In this document: in pieces, positions 1 through 8,284 of the stretch
How the letters are laid out: each line of letters opens with the position of its first letter
Numbering within the stretch: the first letter of the stretch is position 1
Assembly (NCBI GenBank): GCA_045649455.1
Contig: JAZRPV010000051.1
Coordinates: 1 to 64,000, forward strand
DNA length: 64,000 bases
DNA from: JAEDES01 sp045649455
GTDB taxonomy: Bacteria > Bacillota_I > Bacilli_A > RF39 > UBA660
Reading direction: 5' to 3'
Translations under genes and position numbers: made by a program
The notes under the pieces: model-generated
What the model was told of the DNA's origin: nothing
Seen by the model: only the letters and a program-made list of their open reading frames with translations
Database searches by the model: none

Positions 1-879
1 CCTAATTCTGATTAATTTAATTTTATTGTCTTTTAAAACTTTGTACTTATTTTGTTCACGTAATATAGATTTACTATTATTCTGAAATCTTGCACCATCA
101 TATTCTATACCAATAAAATAATCTGATAAATAAATATCAACCTCTTGATTATCAATTAAATATCTATTTTGAACATTTGTAAATTCTTTTTTTAAATAAT
201 AATAAATTGTTTGTTCTGCAAAAGATGTTTGTGTTTCGTTAGCACAATAAGGACAGCCCGTATTGTTTGTTGTTCTGCTTGAAATTGTTGTTTGCCACTC
301 ATGCCCCTTATCACATTTCCACCATACTTTTTTATTTGAACTTGGAGTAACTTCACTCGGTTTTAATTCGCCATTTTTTGAATAATTCCACTGATTTGAT
401 ATATTTGGATAATTAGAACTAAGAGACCCATTGTTACAAATTGAATTATTTATTCTAGTTTTAATAAACTTCTTTTTGCTACATTCAGGACATCCAGCAC
501 CTTGATTCCTAGATTTTATTTCTGCATTCCATTCATAACCACAATTTGAGCATTTCCACCATACATGTTCGTGTGAATTTGGTGAAACACATTTTGGATT
601 GATTTGATTCTTTTTATAATTCCATTCCAAAGACAAATTATAATTTAAAGTTACTAAATCATTAAACCCACTCAATGTTTTTCTATTAGAACAATAAGGA
701 CAGCCCGCATTAGAAAGTGTTCGACTAGAAACAACAGCCTGCCATTCGTGTCCATTATTGCATATCCACCATACCTTTTTGTTCGAACCAAGAGTTATTT
801 TGTTGATATCCATATCTTTGTTTTTTTCATAATTCCACTCATTGATCAATTTTTTATTGTCTATAAGTAAGTTTGACAT
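1..879 (-). CDS. Zinc-ribbon repeat protein with C-terminal Vsr/DUF559-like nuclease domain (3' end cut by window edge)
   Basis: The frame is open from the ATG at 877-879 through 293 codons to base 1, so the C-terminus lies outside the window. Three zinc-ribbon repeats are visible at about residues 12-66, 83-136 and 163-215. Each has a W-N, a WW-x-C, a GHEW or GYEW, and a closing CPxC; the cysteine sets are C40/C60/C63, C110/C113/C130/C133 and C189/C209/C212. From about residue 218 a PD-(D/E)XK-like fold follows: E222, EVD at 246-248, IGIEYDG at 256-262, a K at 278, and a final KLIRIR. This is the known arrangement of zinc-ribbon domain proteins (PF14311) joined to a Vsr/DUF559-type endonuclease domain, often carried in phage or defence contexts. 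The start has a good AAAGGAGTG site. The target is unknown. Confidence 0.8.
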   Translation of the reverse strand, partial: MSNLLIDNKKLINEWNYEKNKDMDINKITLGSNKKVWWICNNGHEWQAVVSSRTLSNAGCPYCSNRKTLSGFNDLVTLNYNLSLEWNYKKNQINPKCVSPNSHEHVWWKCSNCGYEWNAEIKSRNQGAGCPECSKKKFIKTRINNSICNNGSLSSNYPNISNQWNYSKNGELKPSEVTPSSNKKVWWKCDKGHEWQTTISSRTTNNTGCPYCANETQTSFAEQTIYYYLKKEFTNVQNRYLIDNQEVDIYLSDYFIGIEYDGARFQNNSKSILREQNKYKVLKDNKIKLIRIR

Positions 880-934
880 CAAAATCACTCCTTTTATTTA
901 TTCTATTATACCATAAATGTTATCTATTATTTAT

Positions 935-1396
935 TTACTTGATTATTTCGAAGTTTAATTTCCATTCAAGGTATTCGTCATCTGATATTTCTAGATTTTC
1001 TCTTTTTTCTTTCATTTTTTGCCATTCTCTAATAGCATTTAAAACAACCTCATTATATTCAGTATCTTCATGACTGTCACAATCAAATTTTATCTCATAA
1101 TATGGGAACTCCTCTTCTAACCACATATGAAAATAAATAACATCTATTGGATTATTAAAATCATATTTCTTTATAGCATCAACACTTACTTCATATAACT
1201 CTGCTATTTCTTGTAGTCTTCCTTTACTTGGACCCCTATAGTTGGTTTCATAACTATTAAAAGTTTTATGTGGTTCTTTACCTCCAAATCCAAAATATTC
1301 TGCTACATCATCTAAACTCATATGTCTAAGTCTCCTTATATACTTAAGTCTAGCTCCTTGAGAAAGATTGTTTAAAGTTGGTTTAACATAATACAT
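935..1396 (-). CDS. XRE-like helix-turn-helix regulator
   Basis: A protein of about 153 residues. The N-terminal third has a helix-turn-helix pattern (ARLKYIRRLRHMSLDDVAEYFG, then a recognition-helix region ending NSYETNYRGPSKGRLQEIAELYEVS). This is the usual Cro/CI-type arrangement, with an unusually long loop between the helices. The C-terminal half is acidic and helical with no recognised domain. I chose the ATG at 1396, because AAGGA lies about 9 nt upstream; the in-frame ATGs just before it sit directly on that site. It lies 55 nt upstream of the zinc-ribbon gene on the same strand, so the two may be co-transcribed. Its promoter/leader sequence is duplicated at 2786-2987. The DNA target is unknown. 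Confidence 0.65.
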   Translation of the reverse strand: MYYVKPTLNNLSQGARLKYIRRLRHMSLDDVAEYFGFGGKEPHKTFNSYETNYRGPSKGRLQEIAELYEVSVDAIKKYDFNNPIDVIYFHMWLEEEFPYYEIKFDCDSHEDTEYNEVVLNAIREWQKMKEKRENLEISDDEYLEWKLNFEIIK

Positions 1397-1434
1397 TTTC
1401 ATCATTCCTTTCTTATTTGTATATTTTTCCAATA

Positions 1435-1470
1435 AAAAATAGCCGCCCAAACTATATTGCTACTATTTTT
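1435..1470 (-). promoter_or_regulatory. Conserved leader hairpin of the XRE gene
   Basis: An 8-bp stem, AAAAATAG (1435-1442) with CTATTTTT (1463-1470), followed on the minus strand by a T-run. In the second repeat copy the same hairpin (2833-2844 with 2857-2868) has different stem bases that still pair 11 of 12, as expected of a structure kept at RNA level. It may act as an attenuator. Confidence 0.45.
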
Positions 1471-1547
1471 ATCAAAAATTAAATTTTCTAGTACAACATT
1501 AACTAATTCTTTTTTATTCTTTTATTTACCATTTTCTTTTTATTGCA

Positions 1548-1572
1548 ACAAAAAAGAGCCTTTCAGCTCTTT
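1548..1572 (-). terminator. Terminator of the radical-SAM gene
   Basis: AAAGAGC (1553-1559) pairs with GCTCTTT (1566-1572) and is followed on the minus strand by a run of T. The same hairpin stands behind ppdK in the other repeat copy. Confidence 0.8.
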
Positions 1573-1584
1573 CATATTATTTTA

Positions 1585-2700
1585 TTATTTACCCAAATTT
1601 ACCATGTTTCTAATAAAGTTTCTTCTTAATGACCTAGTATATATCTTTGTATGTTCGTTAATTTCCTCTTCACTTAGTTGCTCCAACTCATGAGCTGGTG
1701 TATAAACTGAATCTAGAAATGTATTTATATTTACTAACTTTGGTCTTACTTGTTTTAATACTTTAATAGTTTCTAAAATATCATCTTTAGTTTCAGTAGG
1801 AAATCCAGATATAATACTTAAATAAAATTTTTTCTTATCAATTGAATTTATTTTATTATAAAAGTCCCAAAACTCTTCCATAGTAAAACCTTTATTCATA
1901 AGTCGCAATAATCTATCACTACCTGATTCTAACGAAGAATTTATTAAATCTACCTTTTTTAAATATTTTAATCTATCAGCAAAGTTTAGTTTAATAGCAT
2001 CACTAATGGCTAGTCCACCTAATTCAACATGTCTTATATTATCTTTACCTTCAATGTATTCACAAAGTTCAATTAATTTAGATTCTTTATATAAGCCTAA
2101 TCCATATTGTGATAAATTTAACCCCCTTAACTGAACATATTTAACTTTTTCTTCATCCATTTCATCTATAAATCTTTTTACTTTTTCAATAGGCATATCC
2201 ATTAATTCACATTTTAAGTAATTTGATTTACAAAAAGAGCAATTGTGAGTACATCCGTTTTGCAAATAAATATTTGCTTGTAATTTATTATATTCACATA
2301 TACCATAACCTTTAGTTGTATCAAAATTTTCACTTTTTTGACTTTGACTATTAATTAATTTTAGTAATTCATTAGGATTATAATGTTCTATAACAAAATC
2401 AATATTATTTTTTATATTCTTTTCTAATTCTTTGTATTCTTCAACATTTTTAAATCCTCTTGTAATACAGCCTGTCAAATATGTAACTGCATTTTCTCTT
2501 TTTTTTGAAAGAACATAATTAATTTGCATTAGAGTTGCATATATATTTTCATCGCTACAACAACAACCACCTAACATGACTATAGTATCTGCTTCATCAA
2601 AATTATTAGTTAATTCATAGTTTTTTTCTAAACAATCACCTATATAATCATTTTGATAATTCACACCACAACTATGTAACTTAACAATCATTAATTTCAT
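1585..2700 (-). CDS. Radical-SAM methylthiotransferase-like protein without a TRAM domain
   Basis: About 371 residues. The N-terminal part resembles the MTTase (UPF0004) domain, with cysteines in SCGVNY, GGCCC and TGCITR, as for the auxiliary iron-sulfur cluster. A radical-SAM core follows with CTHNCSFC (C-x3-C-x2-C) and a GGLAISD/SLESGSDRLLRLMNKG region typical of MiaB/RimO/MtaB relatives. The protein ends shortly after the core, so the C-terminal TRAM domain that binds tRNA in MiaB and MtaB is missing. A canonical MtaB is present at 27819-29090, so this is a divergent second copy. I set the start at 2700, with GAGGGGG just upstream and a promoter at 2725-2752. The substrate cannot be told from sequence. 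Confidence 0.7.
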   Translation of the reverse strand: MKLMIVKLHSCGVNYQNDYIGDCLEKNYELTNNFDEADTIVMLGGCCCSDENIYATLMQINYVLSKKRENAVTYLTGCITRGFKNVEEYKELEKNIKNNIDFVIEHYNPNELLKLINSQSQKSENFDTTKGYGICEYNKLQANIYLQNGCTHNCSFCKSNYLKCELMDMPIEKVKRFIDEMDEEKVKYVQLRGLNLSQYGLGLYKESKLIELCEYIEGKDNIRHVELGGLAISDAIKLNFADRLKYLKKVDLINSSLESGSDRLLRLMNKGFTMEEFWDFYNKINSIDKKKFYLSIISGFPTETKDDILETIKVLKQVRPKLVNINTFLDSVYTPAHELEQLSEEEINEHTKIYTRSLRRNFIRNMVNLGK

Positions 2701-2724
2701 AGTATCCCCCTCGTTTGATTTAGT

Positions 2725-2752
2725 ATTATAACACAAATTATAAATATTACAA
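2725..2752 (-). promoter_or_regulatory. Promoter of the radical-SAM gene
   Basis: TTGTAA (-35, 2747-2752), 16-bp spacer, TATAAT (-10, 2725-2730), read on the minus strand. It lies between the gene and repeat copy B, so the gene has its own promoter outside the repeat. Confidence 0.65.
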
Positions 2753-2785
2753 AATTATAGTTGCTTATATAGTTTGATAGTTTCA

Positions 2786-2987
2786 ATAATACATTTTCAT
2801 CATTCCTTTCTTATTTGTATATTTTCCCAACAAAAAATAATCGCCCGAACTATATTGCGACTATTTTTATCAAAAATTAAATTTTCTAGTTATAACATCT
2901 GTTAATACTTTTTATTTTTTTATTTTTCAATCCTTTCTTTTTATTACAACAAAAAAGAGCTTTTCAGCTCTTTCGTATTATTTTATT
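2786..2987. repeat. Intergenic direct repeat, copy B (~200 bp)
   Basis: Second copy of the block at 1388-1586. It contains the ppdK terminator, the leader hairpin, and a dead-end copy of the XRE ribosome binding site and first codons with no gene behind it. Together the copies bracket the radical-SAM gene. Confidence 0.85.
2949..2973 (-). terminator. Terminator of ppdK
   Basis: AAAGAGCT (2954-2961) pairs with AGCTCTTT (2966-2973) and is followed on the minus strand by a T-run. It lies 33 nt past the ppdK stop. Confidence 0.8.
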
Positions 2988-3005
2988 TAAGCACGCTTAT
3001 GCGTT

Positions 3006-5636
3006 CTATTTTTCGTTCGCTTTTAAAGCAGCTTGTGCAGCAGCTAATCTTGCAATTGGTACTCTAAATGGAGAGCATGATACATAGTTTAATCCTACTT
3101 TATGGCAGAATTCAACAGATGCTGGATCTCCACCATGTTCACCACAAATTCCTAATTTAATATTAGGTCTTGTTGATTTACCTTTTTCAGCAGCCATTTG
3201 AACTAATTGTCCAACACCAGTTTGGTCTAATTTAGCAAATGGATCTTGCTCATAAATTTTGTTTTCATAGTAAGAATCTAAGAACTTACCAGCATCATCA
3301 CGAGAGAATCCAAATGTCATTTGAGTTAAATCGTTTGTTCCAAATGAGAAGAATTCAGCTTCTTCTGCAATCTTATCTGCAGTTAATGCAGCACGTGGAA
3401 TTTCGATCATTGTACCAATATGATATTCAATATCTGAGTTCTTTTCTTTTTTTACTAATTCAGCAGTTTCAACAACCACATCTTTAACGAATTTTAATTC
3501 TTTAACTTCACCTACAAGTGGAATCATGATTTCAGGAATAATATCGAATCCGTCTTCTTCTTTAACTTCAATTGCAGCTTCCATTAATGCACGAGTTTGC
3601 ATTCTAGCTATTTCTGGATAAGTAACAGCAAGACGACATCCTCTATGTCCCATCATTGGGTTAAATTCATGTAATTCATCACATACTGCTTGAACTTTTT
3701 CTACTGTTAATCCCATAGCATCAGCTAATTGTTTCATTTCAGCTTCTGTTTTTGGAATAAATTCATGTAATGGTGGGTCGATATAACGAACTGTCATTGG
3801 ACGTCCCTTTAATTCTTTATACATTGCTTTGAAATCACCTTTTTGGTAAGGGATTAATAAGTTTAAGTATTTTTCTCTATCTTCTACTGTTTCAGATAGA
3901 ATCATTTTTCTTAAATTAAAGATTCTTTCTTCATCAAAGAACATGTGTTCAGTACGGCAAAGACCAATACCTTCAGCTCCTAATTCAATAGCTTTTGCAG
4001 TATCTTTTGGAGTATCAGCATTTGTTCTAACACTTAGTATTCTAAATTTATCAGCCCATTGCATAACACGGCCAAATTCACCAGCAATTGTAGCATCTAC
4101 AGTTTTGATTTCTCCATCATAGATGTTACCAGTTGTACCATCAATTGAGATTATATCTCCTTCATGATAAGTTTTACCAGCTAATGTGAATTCTTTAGCT
4201 TCTTCGTTCATCTTAATATCACCACATCCTGAAACGCAGCAAGTACCCATACCACGAGCAACAACAGCAGCGTGTGAAGTCATACCACCACGAACTGTTA
4301 AGATACCTTGCGCAGCTTTCATACCAGTGATATCTTCTGGTGAAGTTTCAAGTCTTACTAATACAACTTTTTCACCTTTACCACCGATACCTTGAATAGC
4401 AGCGTCTTCAGCAGTGAATACTACTTTACCACAAGCAGCTCCTGGTGAAGCACCTAAACCTTTTCCCACTGGTTTAGCATTTTTTAATGCAGTAGCATCA
4501 AATTGTGGGTGTAATAATGTATCTAAGTTCCTTGGATCAATCATTAATACAGCTTCTTCTTCAGTACGCATTCCTTCATCTACTAAATCACATGCTATTT
4601 TTAACGCAGCTTGTGCAGTTCTTTTACCATTTCTAGTTTGTAGCATATAAAGTTTACCATGTTCAACAGTAAATTCCATATCTTGCATATCTCTATAATG
4701 ATTTTCTAATGTTTTACATACTTCTTTGAATTGCTCAAAAGCTTCTGGGAATTTTTGAGCCATTTCATTAATATGCATTGGAGTACGAACACCAGCAACA
4801 ACGTCTTCACCTTGTGCATTTGTTAGGAATTCTCCAAATAATCCTTTTTCTCCAGTTGCTGGATCACGTGTAAATGCAACACCAGTACCACAGTCTTCTC
4901 CCATGTTACCGAATGCCATTGATTGTACGTTTACAGCAGTTCCCCAAGAATATGGAATATCGTTATCTCTTCTGTATACATGTGCTCTTGGGTTATCCCA
5001 TGAACGGAATACAGCTTTAACAGCTCCCATTAATTGTTCTTTTGGGTCACTTGGGAAGTCTTTTCCGATTTTTGCTTTATATTCAGCTTTGAATTGATTT
5101 GCTAATTCTTTTAAGTCATCAGCAGTTAATTCAACGTCTAAAGTAACTCCTTTTTCTTCCTTCATCTTATCGATAAGCTCTTCAAAGTATTTTTTTCCTA
5201 CTTCCATAACTACATCTGAATACATTTGGATGAATCTTCTGTAGCAGTCATAAGCCCATCTTGGATTTCCAGATTTTTCAGCTAATGTTTCAACAACTTC
5301 TTCATTTAAACCTAAGTTAAGGATTGTATCCATCATACCAGGCATTGAAGCTCTAGCTCCTGATCTTACTGATACTAATAATGGATTTTCTTTATCACCA
5401 AATTTTTTACCAGTGATTTCTTCCATTTTAGTGATATACTCATTAATTTGAGATTGGATTTCTTCATTGATTTCTTTTCCATCTTCATAGTATTGAGTAC
5501 ATGCTTCAGTAGTAATTGTAAATCCTTGTGGTACAGGTAATCCAATGTTAGTCATTTCTGCTAAGTTAGCACCTTTACCTCCAAGTAAGTTTCTCATTTC
5601 AGCATTTCCTTCGCTAAATAAGTATACGTATTTCAT
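3006..5636 (-). CDS. ppdK: Pyruvate, phosphate dikinase
   Basis: 876 residues, the normal length. The enzyme interconverts pyruvate + ATP + Pi and phosphoenolpyruvate + AMP + PPi in the cytoplasm. The order is an N-terminal ATP-grasp domain (GGKGANLAEM, then VSVRSGARASMPGMMDTILN), the phosphohistidine swivelling domain (GGMTSHAAVVARGMG, catalytic His in SHA), and the C-terminal PEP/pyruvate barrel (GTEGIGLCRTEHM-like stretch, GTNDLTQMTFGFSRDD, and GICGEHGGD with the active-site Cys). A PPi-consuming dikinase is common in gut anaerobes that run a PPi-linked glycolysis. It is transcribed alone from a strong promoter at 5683-5711, with GGAGGA upstream of the ATG. Confidence 0.97.
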   Translation of the reverse strand: MKYVYLFSEGNAEMRNLLGGKGANLAEMTNIGLPVPQGFTITTEACTQYYEDGKEINEEIQSQINEYITKMEEITGKKFGDKENPLLVSVRSGARASMPGMMDTILNLGLNEEVVETLAEKSGNPRWAYDCYRRFIQMYSDVVMEVGKKYFEELIDKMKEEKGVTLDVELTADDLKELANQFKAEYKAKIGKDFPSDPKEQLMGAVKAVFRSWDNPRAHVYRRDNDIPYSWGTAVNVQSMAFGNMGEDCGTGVAFTRDPATGEKGLFGEFLTNAQGEDVVAGVRTPMHINEMAQKFPEAFEQFKEVCKTLENHYRDMQDMEFTVEHGKLYMLQTRNGKRTAQAALKIACDLVDEGMRTEEEAVLMIDPRNLDTLLHPQFDATALKNAKPVGKGLGASPGAACGKVVFTAEDAAIQGIGGKGEKVVLVRLETSPEDITGMKAAQGILTVRGGMTSHAAVVARGMGTCCVSGCGDIKMNEEAKEFTLAGKTYHEGDIISIDGTTGNIYDGEIKTVDATIAGEFGRVMQWADKFRILSVRTNADTPKDTAKAIELGAEGIGLCRTEHMFFDEERIFNLRKMILSETVEDREKYLNLLIPYQKGDFKAMYKELKGRPMTVRYIDPPLHEFIPKTEAEMKQLADAMGLTVEKVQAVCDELHEFNPMMGHRGCRLAVTYPEIARMQTRALMEAAIEVKEEDGFDIIPEIMIPLVGEVKELKFVKDVVVETAELVKKEKNSDIEYHIGTMIEIPRAALTADKIAEEAEFFSFGTNDLTQMTFGFSRDDAGKFLDSYYENKIYEQDPFAKLDQTGVGQLVQMAAEKGKSTRPNIKLGICGEHGGDPASVEFCHKVGLNYVSCSPFRVPIARLAAAQAALKANEK

Positions 5637-5682
5637 ACTGATTTATTCCTCCCTATTATGCAATTGTCATCCCGACATGATT

Positions 5683-5711
5683 AGTATAGCAATTTAGGGC
5701 CTTTTAGACAA
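5683..5711 (-). promoter_or_regulatory. Promoter of ppdK
   Basis: TTGTCT (-35, 5706-5711), 17-bp spacer, TATACT (-10, 5683-5688) on the minus strand, just upstream of a GGAGGA site. Confidence 0.75.
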
Positions 5712-5743
5712 GAAAAATCAGTCTATTTCACACTTTTTTTACA

Positions 5744-5775
5744 AACAAAAAGAGACTTATTTTATTAAAGTCTCT
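5744..5775 (-). terminator. Terminator overlapping the thioredoxin stop codon
   Basis: AGAGACTT (5751-5758) pairs with AAGTCTCT (5768-5775), with a T-run on the minus strand. The gene's stop codon (5757-5759) lies at the loop edge. Confidence 0.85.
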
Positions 5776-6056
5776 AAATCTTCTAATTCTTGATAACCAA
5801 CGGTTTGATTTACTAGTTTTCCATCCCTATATATTTTAATTGCAGGTATTGATAAAACTTTATTTTGAATTGCTAATTGTTGGAAATCATCAACATTAAT
5901 TTTAACAATTTTTAATTCTTTATTTTTCTTAGCAAGTTCTTCTAAAACTGGTGTTAACATTTGACATGGTCCACACCAATCTGCATAGAAATCTACTAAA
6001 ACCAAACCTTCTTTTGTTAGTTCTGTAAATTCTTTTTCTTCTTTTAAATAAATCAT
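5757..6056 (-). CDS. trxA: Thioredoxin
   Basis: 99 residues forming one thioredoxin fold. The active site WCGPC lies near residue 27, preceded by VLVDFYADW and followed by MLTPVLEELA. The cis-proline loop SIPAI is present, as is the closing G-x-L-V..TVGY strand. It reduces disulfides in cytoplasmic proteins. It lies 7 nt behind the CvpA-family gene, so the two form an operon. The N-terminus is shorter than in E. coli TrxA, which is common in thioredoxins of this length. Confidence 0.9.
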   Translation of the reverse strand: MIYLKEEKEFTELTKEGLVLVDFYADWCGPCQMLTPVLEELAKKNKELKIVKINVDDFQQLAIQNKVLSIPAIKIYRDGKLVNQTVGYQELEDLETLIK

Positions 6057-6063
6057 ATTTCTC

Positions 6064-6786
6064 CTATTTGTATTTATCGATTACTTTGTTAATTCCTTTT
6101 ATTCCTTTTAATTTATCTAAAATGACTAATTGTTCTACTGTTTTAGGTGTTACTAAATCATATTTTAACATTACGTCTACTGTTTTTAAGTTAGCCTCAT
6201 TTGTAGTTATTTTCTTTTGAGCAACTTCATCAACTAATTCATATACATCTTTCATTGAATTAGTTACATCTTTAGATGCAGATGATAAAATTGGTGTTTT
6301 ATATACAATTGTTTTTACTAAACTACTATTTGTAAAATTACTTGTGTAACTTGCAGGTAATCCTGTAATTATTAATAGGATTACAAATATTAATACATAT
6401 CCTTCTAATAAACCAAGAATTAATCCTCCTATTTTAGATGGAATTAATAAAATAATAGTCCAATTAACTAACTTTTGGAAAATTCCTGATATTTTTAAAA
6501 TAATATTATATATTGCATATAAAACTGTAAAGATAATTACAAAACCTAAAATTTGATATAGAAGTATATTTAATGTTGTCATTCCTTCTATTGGTGAACC
6601 ATTAAAATTAAAGAATGGTAACCATTTACAGAAAAGATTTCCTAATTCTCCTTTAAATATAAATGAAATTACTAAAATAATAATCATTCCAATAAATTGA
6701 ACTGCTTCTTTAATAACTCCTTGTTTCCAACCTACTACTCCGAACATTACTAATAGTAATAATATTACTATGTCTATTGCTGTCAT
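6064..6786 (-). CDS. CvpA-family membrane protein
   Basis: 240 residues. Four hydrophobic segments span about residues 5-45, 70-95, 105-120 and 125-150, and a soluble C-terminal tail follows. The opening TAIDIVILLLLVMFGVVGWKQG is typical of the CvpA family (PF02674). Members are linked to colicin V export, envelope homeostasis and cell-wall phenotypes, but the biochemical role is not settled. It heads a two-gene operon with thioredoxin and is divergent from rnhC. The start has GGAGGGA about 6 nt upstream. Confidence 0.8.
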   Translation of the reverse strand: MTAIDIVILLLLVMFGVVGWKQGVIKEAVQFIGMIIILVISFIFKGELGNLFCKWLPFFNFNGSPIEGMTTLNILLYQILGFVIIFTVLYAIYNIILKISGIFQKLVNWTIILLIPSKIGGLILGLLEGYVLIFVILLIITGLPASYTSNFTNSSLVKTIVYKTPILSSASKDVTNSMKDVYELVDEVAQKKITTNEANLKTVDVMLKYDLVTPKTVEQLVILDKLKGIKGINKVIDKYK

Positions 6787-6831
6787 TTTTTATCCCTCCA
6801 TATTTTCATTATAAACTATTTATTAAAATTA

Positions 6832-6853
6832 TGCTATAATATTTTTGAGGTGA
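6832..6853 (+). promoter_or_regulatory. Extended -10 promoter and RBS of rnhC
   Basis: TGC-TATAAT (TATAAT at 6835-6840) is an extended -10 with no clear -35. The Shine-Dalgarno GAGGTGA begins at 6847, so the leader is only a few bases long. This site places the start at the GTG at 6859 rather than at the GTG inside GAGGTG. Confidence 0.6.
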
Positions 6854-6858
6854 TACTA

Positions 6859-7770
6859 GTGAATGTAGTTATTAAAGTAAATGATGAAATTAAAGAAAAA
6901 ATGATTGAATATTATAAAGATAAAAAAAGAGATAAGGTAATTCCTTATGTAGTTTTTCAGGCTGAAGAAGAAGATACAGTTATTACAATGTATGAATCAG
7001 GTAAAGTTATGTTTCAAGGGACTAGTGCTGATGTTGATGCTGCTATGTGGGGTGTTGCTTTAGAAAATACAAAAGAAAAACAAGAAGAAAATAAAAAAGC
7101 TAGTGAAAAGTATTATTATTGTAATTCAGTTGGTTCTGATGAAGTTGGAACAGGAGATTATTTTGGTCCAATTGTTGTTACGGCAACATATGTAAGAAAA
7201 GAAGATATTCCTTTCTTAGAAGAATTAGGTGTTGGTGATTCTAAAAAGATCGATGATGAAAAGATAAAAAAGATTGCTCCTCAAATTGCTAAGAGAATTA
7301 AATACAGAAGTACAATTTTAACTAATAAAGAATATAATGAAAAATATACTAAAGATACTAATATGAATAAGATTAAAGCAATTCTACATAACAATGTTTT
7401 ATATAAATTAATGCAAGAAGAAAAACCTGAAATTGATTATATAGTTGTTGATGAATTTGCAAGAGAAGCAAGATACTATGAATACTTAAGTGGTACTAAT
7501 GTTGTACAAAGAAATATTACATTCATGACTAAAGCAGAAGATAAAAATCTAGCAGTTGCATGTGGTTCTATTATTAGTAGATATTTATTCTTAAAAGAAT
7601 TTGATAAGATATGTGATGAAGTTCACTTGCCATTAGTAAAAGGTGCTGGTAAAGATGTAGATACCATTGGTGAAGAAGTTGTAGAAAAATTTGGTAAAGA
7701 AAAACTTCAAGATATTGCAAAAGTTAATTTTAAAAATACTGATAGAATTTTACATACAATGGTTTATTAA
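6859..7770 (+). CDS. rnhC: Ribonuclease HIII
   Basis: 303 residues from the GTG at 6859. It cleaves the RNA strand of RNA-DNA hybrids. The N-terminal ~85 residues form the TBP-like substrate-binding domain of RNase HIII (VMFQGTSADVDAAMWG). The RNase H fold then begins with GSDEVGTGDYFGPIVV, which carries the first two catalytic acids, followed by IDYIVVDEFA and ACGSIISRY. The GTG at 6850 is part of the GAGGTG ribosome binding site, so I moved the start downstream. It is the only plus-strand gene in this part and shares a bidirectional terminator with dfrA. Confidence 0.93.
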   Translation: MNVVIKVNDEIKEKMIEYYKDKKRDKVIPYVVFQAEEEDTVITMYESGKVMFQGTSADVDAAMWGVALENTKEKQEENKKASEKYYYCNSVGSDEVGTGDYFGPIVVTATYVRKEDIPFLEELGVGDSKKIDDEKIKKIAPQIAKRIKYRSTILTNKEYNEKYTKDTNMNKIKAILHNNVLYKLMQEEKPEIDYIVVDEFAREARYYEYLSGTNVVQRNITFMTKAEDKNLAVACGSIISRYLFLKEFDKICDEVHLPLVKGAGKDVDTIGEEVVEKFGKEKLQDIAKVNFKNTDRILHTMVY

Positions 7771-7779
7771 TATAAAAAG

Positions 7780-7807
7780 AAAAATAGTTCATTCGAACTA
7801 TTTTTTT
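7780..7807. terminator. Bidirectional terminator between rnhC and dfrA
   Basis: AAATAGTTC (7782-7790) pairs with GAACTATTT (7795-7803) across a 4-nt loop, with A-rich and T-rich arms on both sides. The stem includes the dfrA stop codon (7798-7800). Confidence 0.88.
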
Positions 7808-8283
7808 CTTGTATAAACTAAGTGTTTATATTTAATTTCTTCATGTTGATGTTCACATAGTACTTCTTGATCCCAATCATTTTTATCAAATGTTGGAAAA
7901 TATACATCAGCTGTTGTTTCTGCATCAACTTCAGTTAAAATCATCTTATCTGAGAAATCTAACATTTGTTTATATACTTGTGCTCCACCAATTACCATTA
8001 CTTCTTGTTCTAGATTTTTTATAAATTCTAGTAAACTATCAATGTCTCTAAATACTTTTATTTGGTCTGTTTCTTCTAATTGTTGATGTGTTAATACCAA
8101 ATGTAGTCTTCCTGGTAATAATCTTGGTAATGAGTCTAAGGTCTTCTTACCCATTATTATTGGCTTACCCATTGTTTGTTCTTTAAAGAATTTTAAATCT
8201 TCTGGAAGATACCATAATAATTTATTATCTTTTCCTAATTCTAAGTTTTTGCCTACTGCGGCGATCATTGTTATGTTCTTCAT
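7798..8283 (-). CDS. dfrA: Dihydrofolate reductase
   Basis: 161 residues, normal length. It reduces dihydrofolate with NADPH and so restores the folate used by ThyA. Typical motifs: AAVGKNLELGKDNKLLWYLPEDLKFFK (cofactor loop and folate-binding acidic residue), KPIIMGKKTLDSL, VMVIGGAQVYKQML, and the closing TEVDAETTADVYFP. It starts 1 nt after the thyA stop, so both come from one transcript. Confidence 0.94.
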   Translation of the reverse strand: MKNITMIAAVGKNLELGKDNKLLWYLPEDLKFFKEQTMGKPIIMGKKTLDSLPRLLPGRLHLVLTHQQLEETDQIKVFRDIDSLLEFIKNLEQEVMVIGGAQVYKQMLDFSDKMILTEVDAETTADVYFPTFDKNDWDQEVLCEHQHEEIKYKHLVYTRKK

Positions 8284-8284
8284 A

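Larger units (their letters stand above)
1388..1586. repeat. Intergenic direct repeat, copy A (~200 bp)
   Basis: This stretch matches 2786-2987 almost base for base over long runs. It holds, in minus-strand order, the terminator of the radical-SAM gene, a leader with a hairpin, the ribosome binding site, and the first codons of the XRE gene. Copy A is the functional leader of the XRE gene. Confidence 0.85.

Noticed and set aside
873..1073. Plus-strand open frame rich in Phe/Leu/Ser near the XRE gene
   Set aside because: It runs over the start of the zinc-ribbon gene and the end of the XRE gene, with no RBS.
3239..3487. Open frames on the plus strand across ppdK (3239-3487, 4186-4395, 4414-4650, 4903-5097)
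   Set aside because: They are antisense shadows of a highly conserved gene, have no Shine-Dalgarno, and show Leu/His-rich composition from reversed codons.
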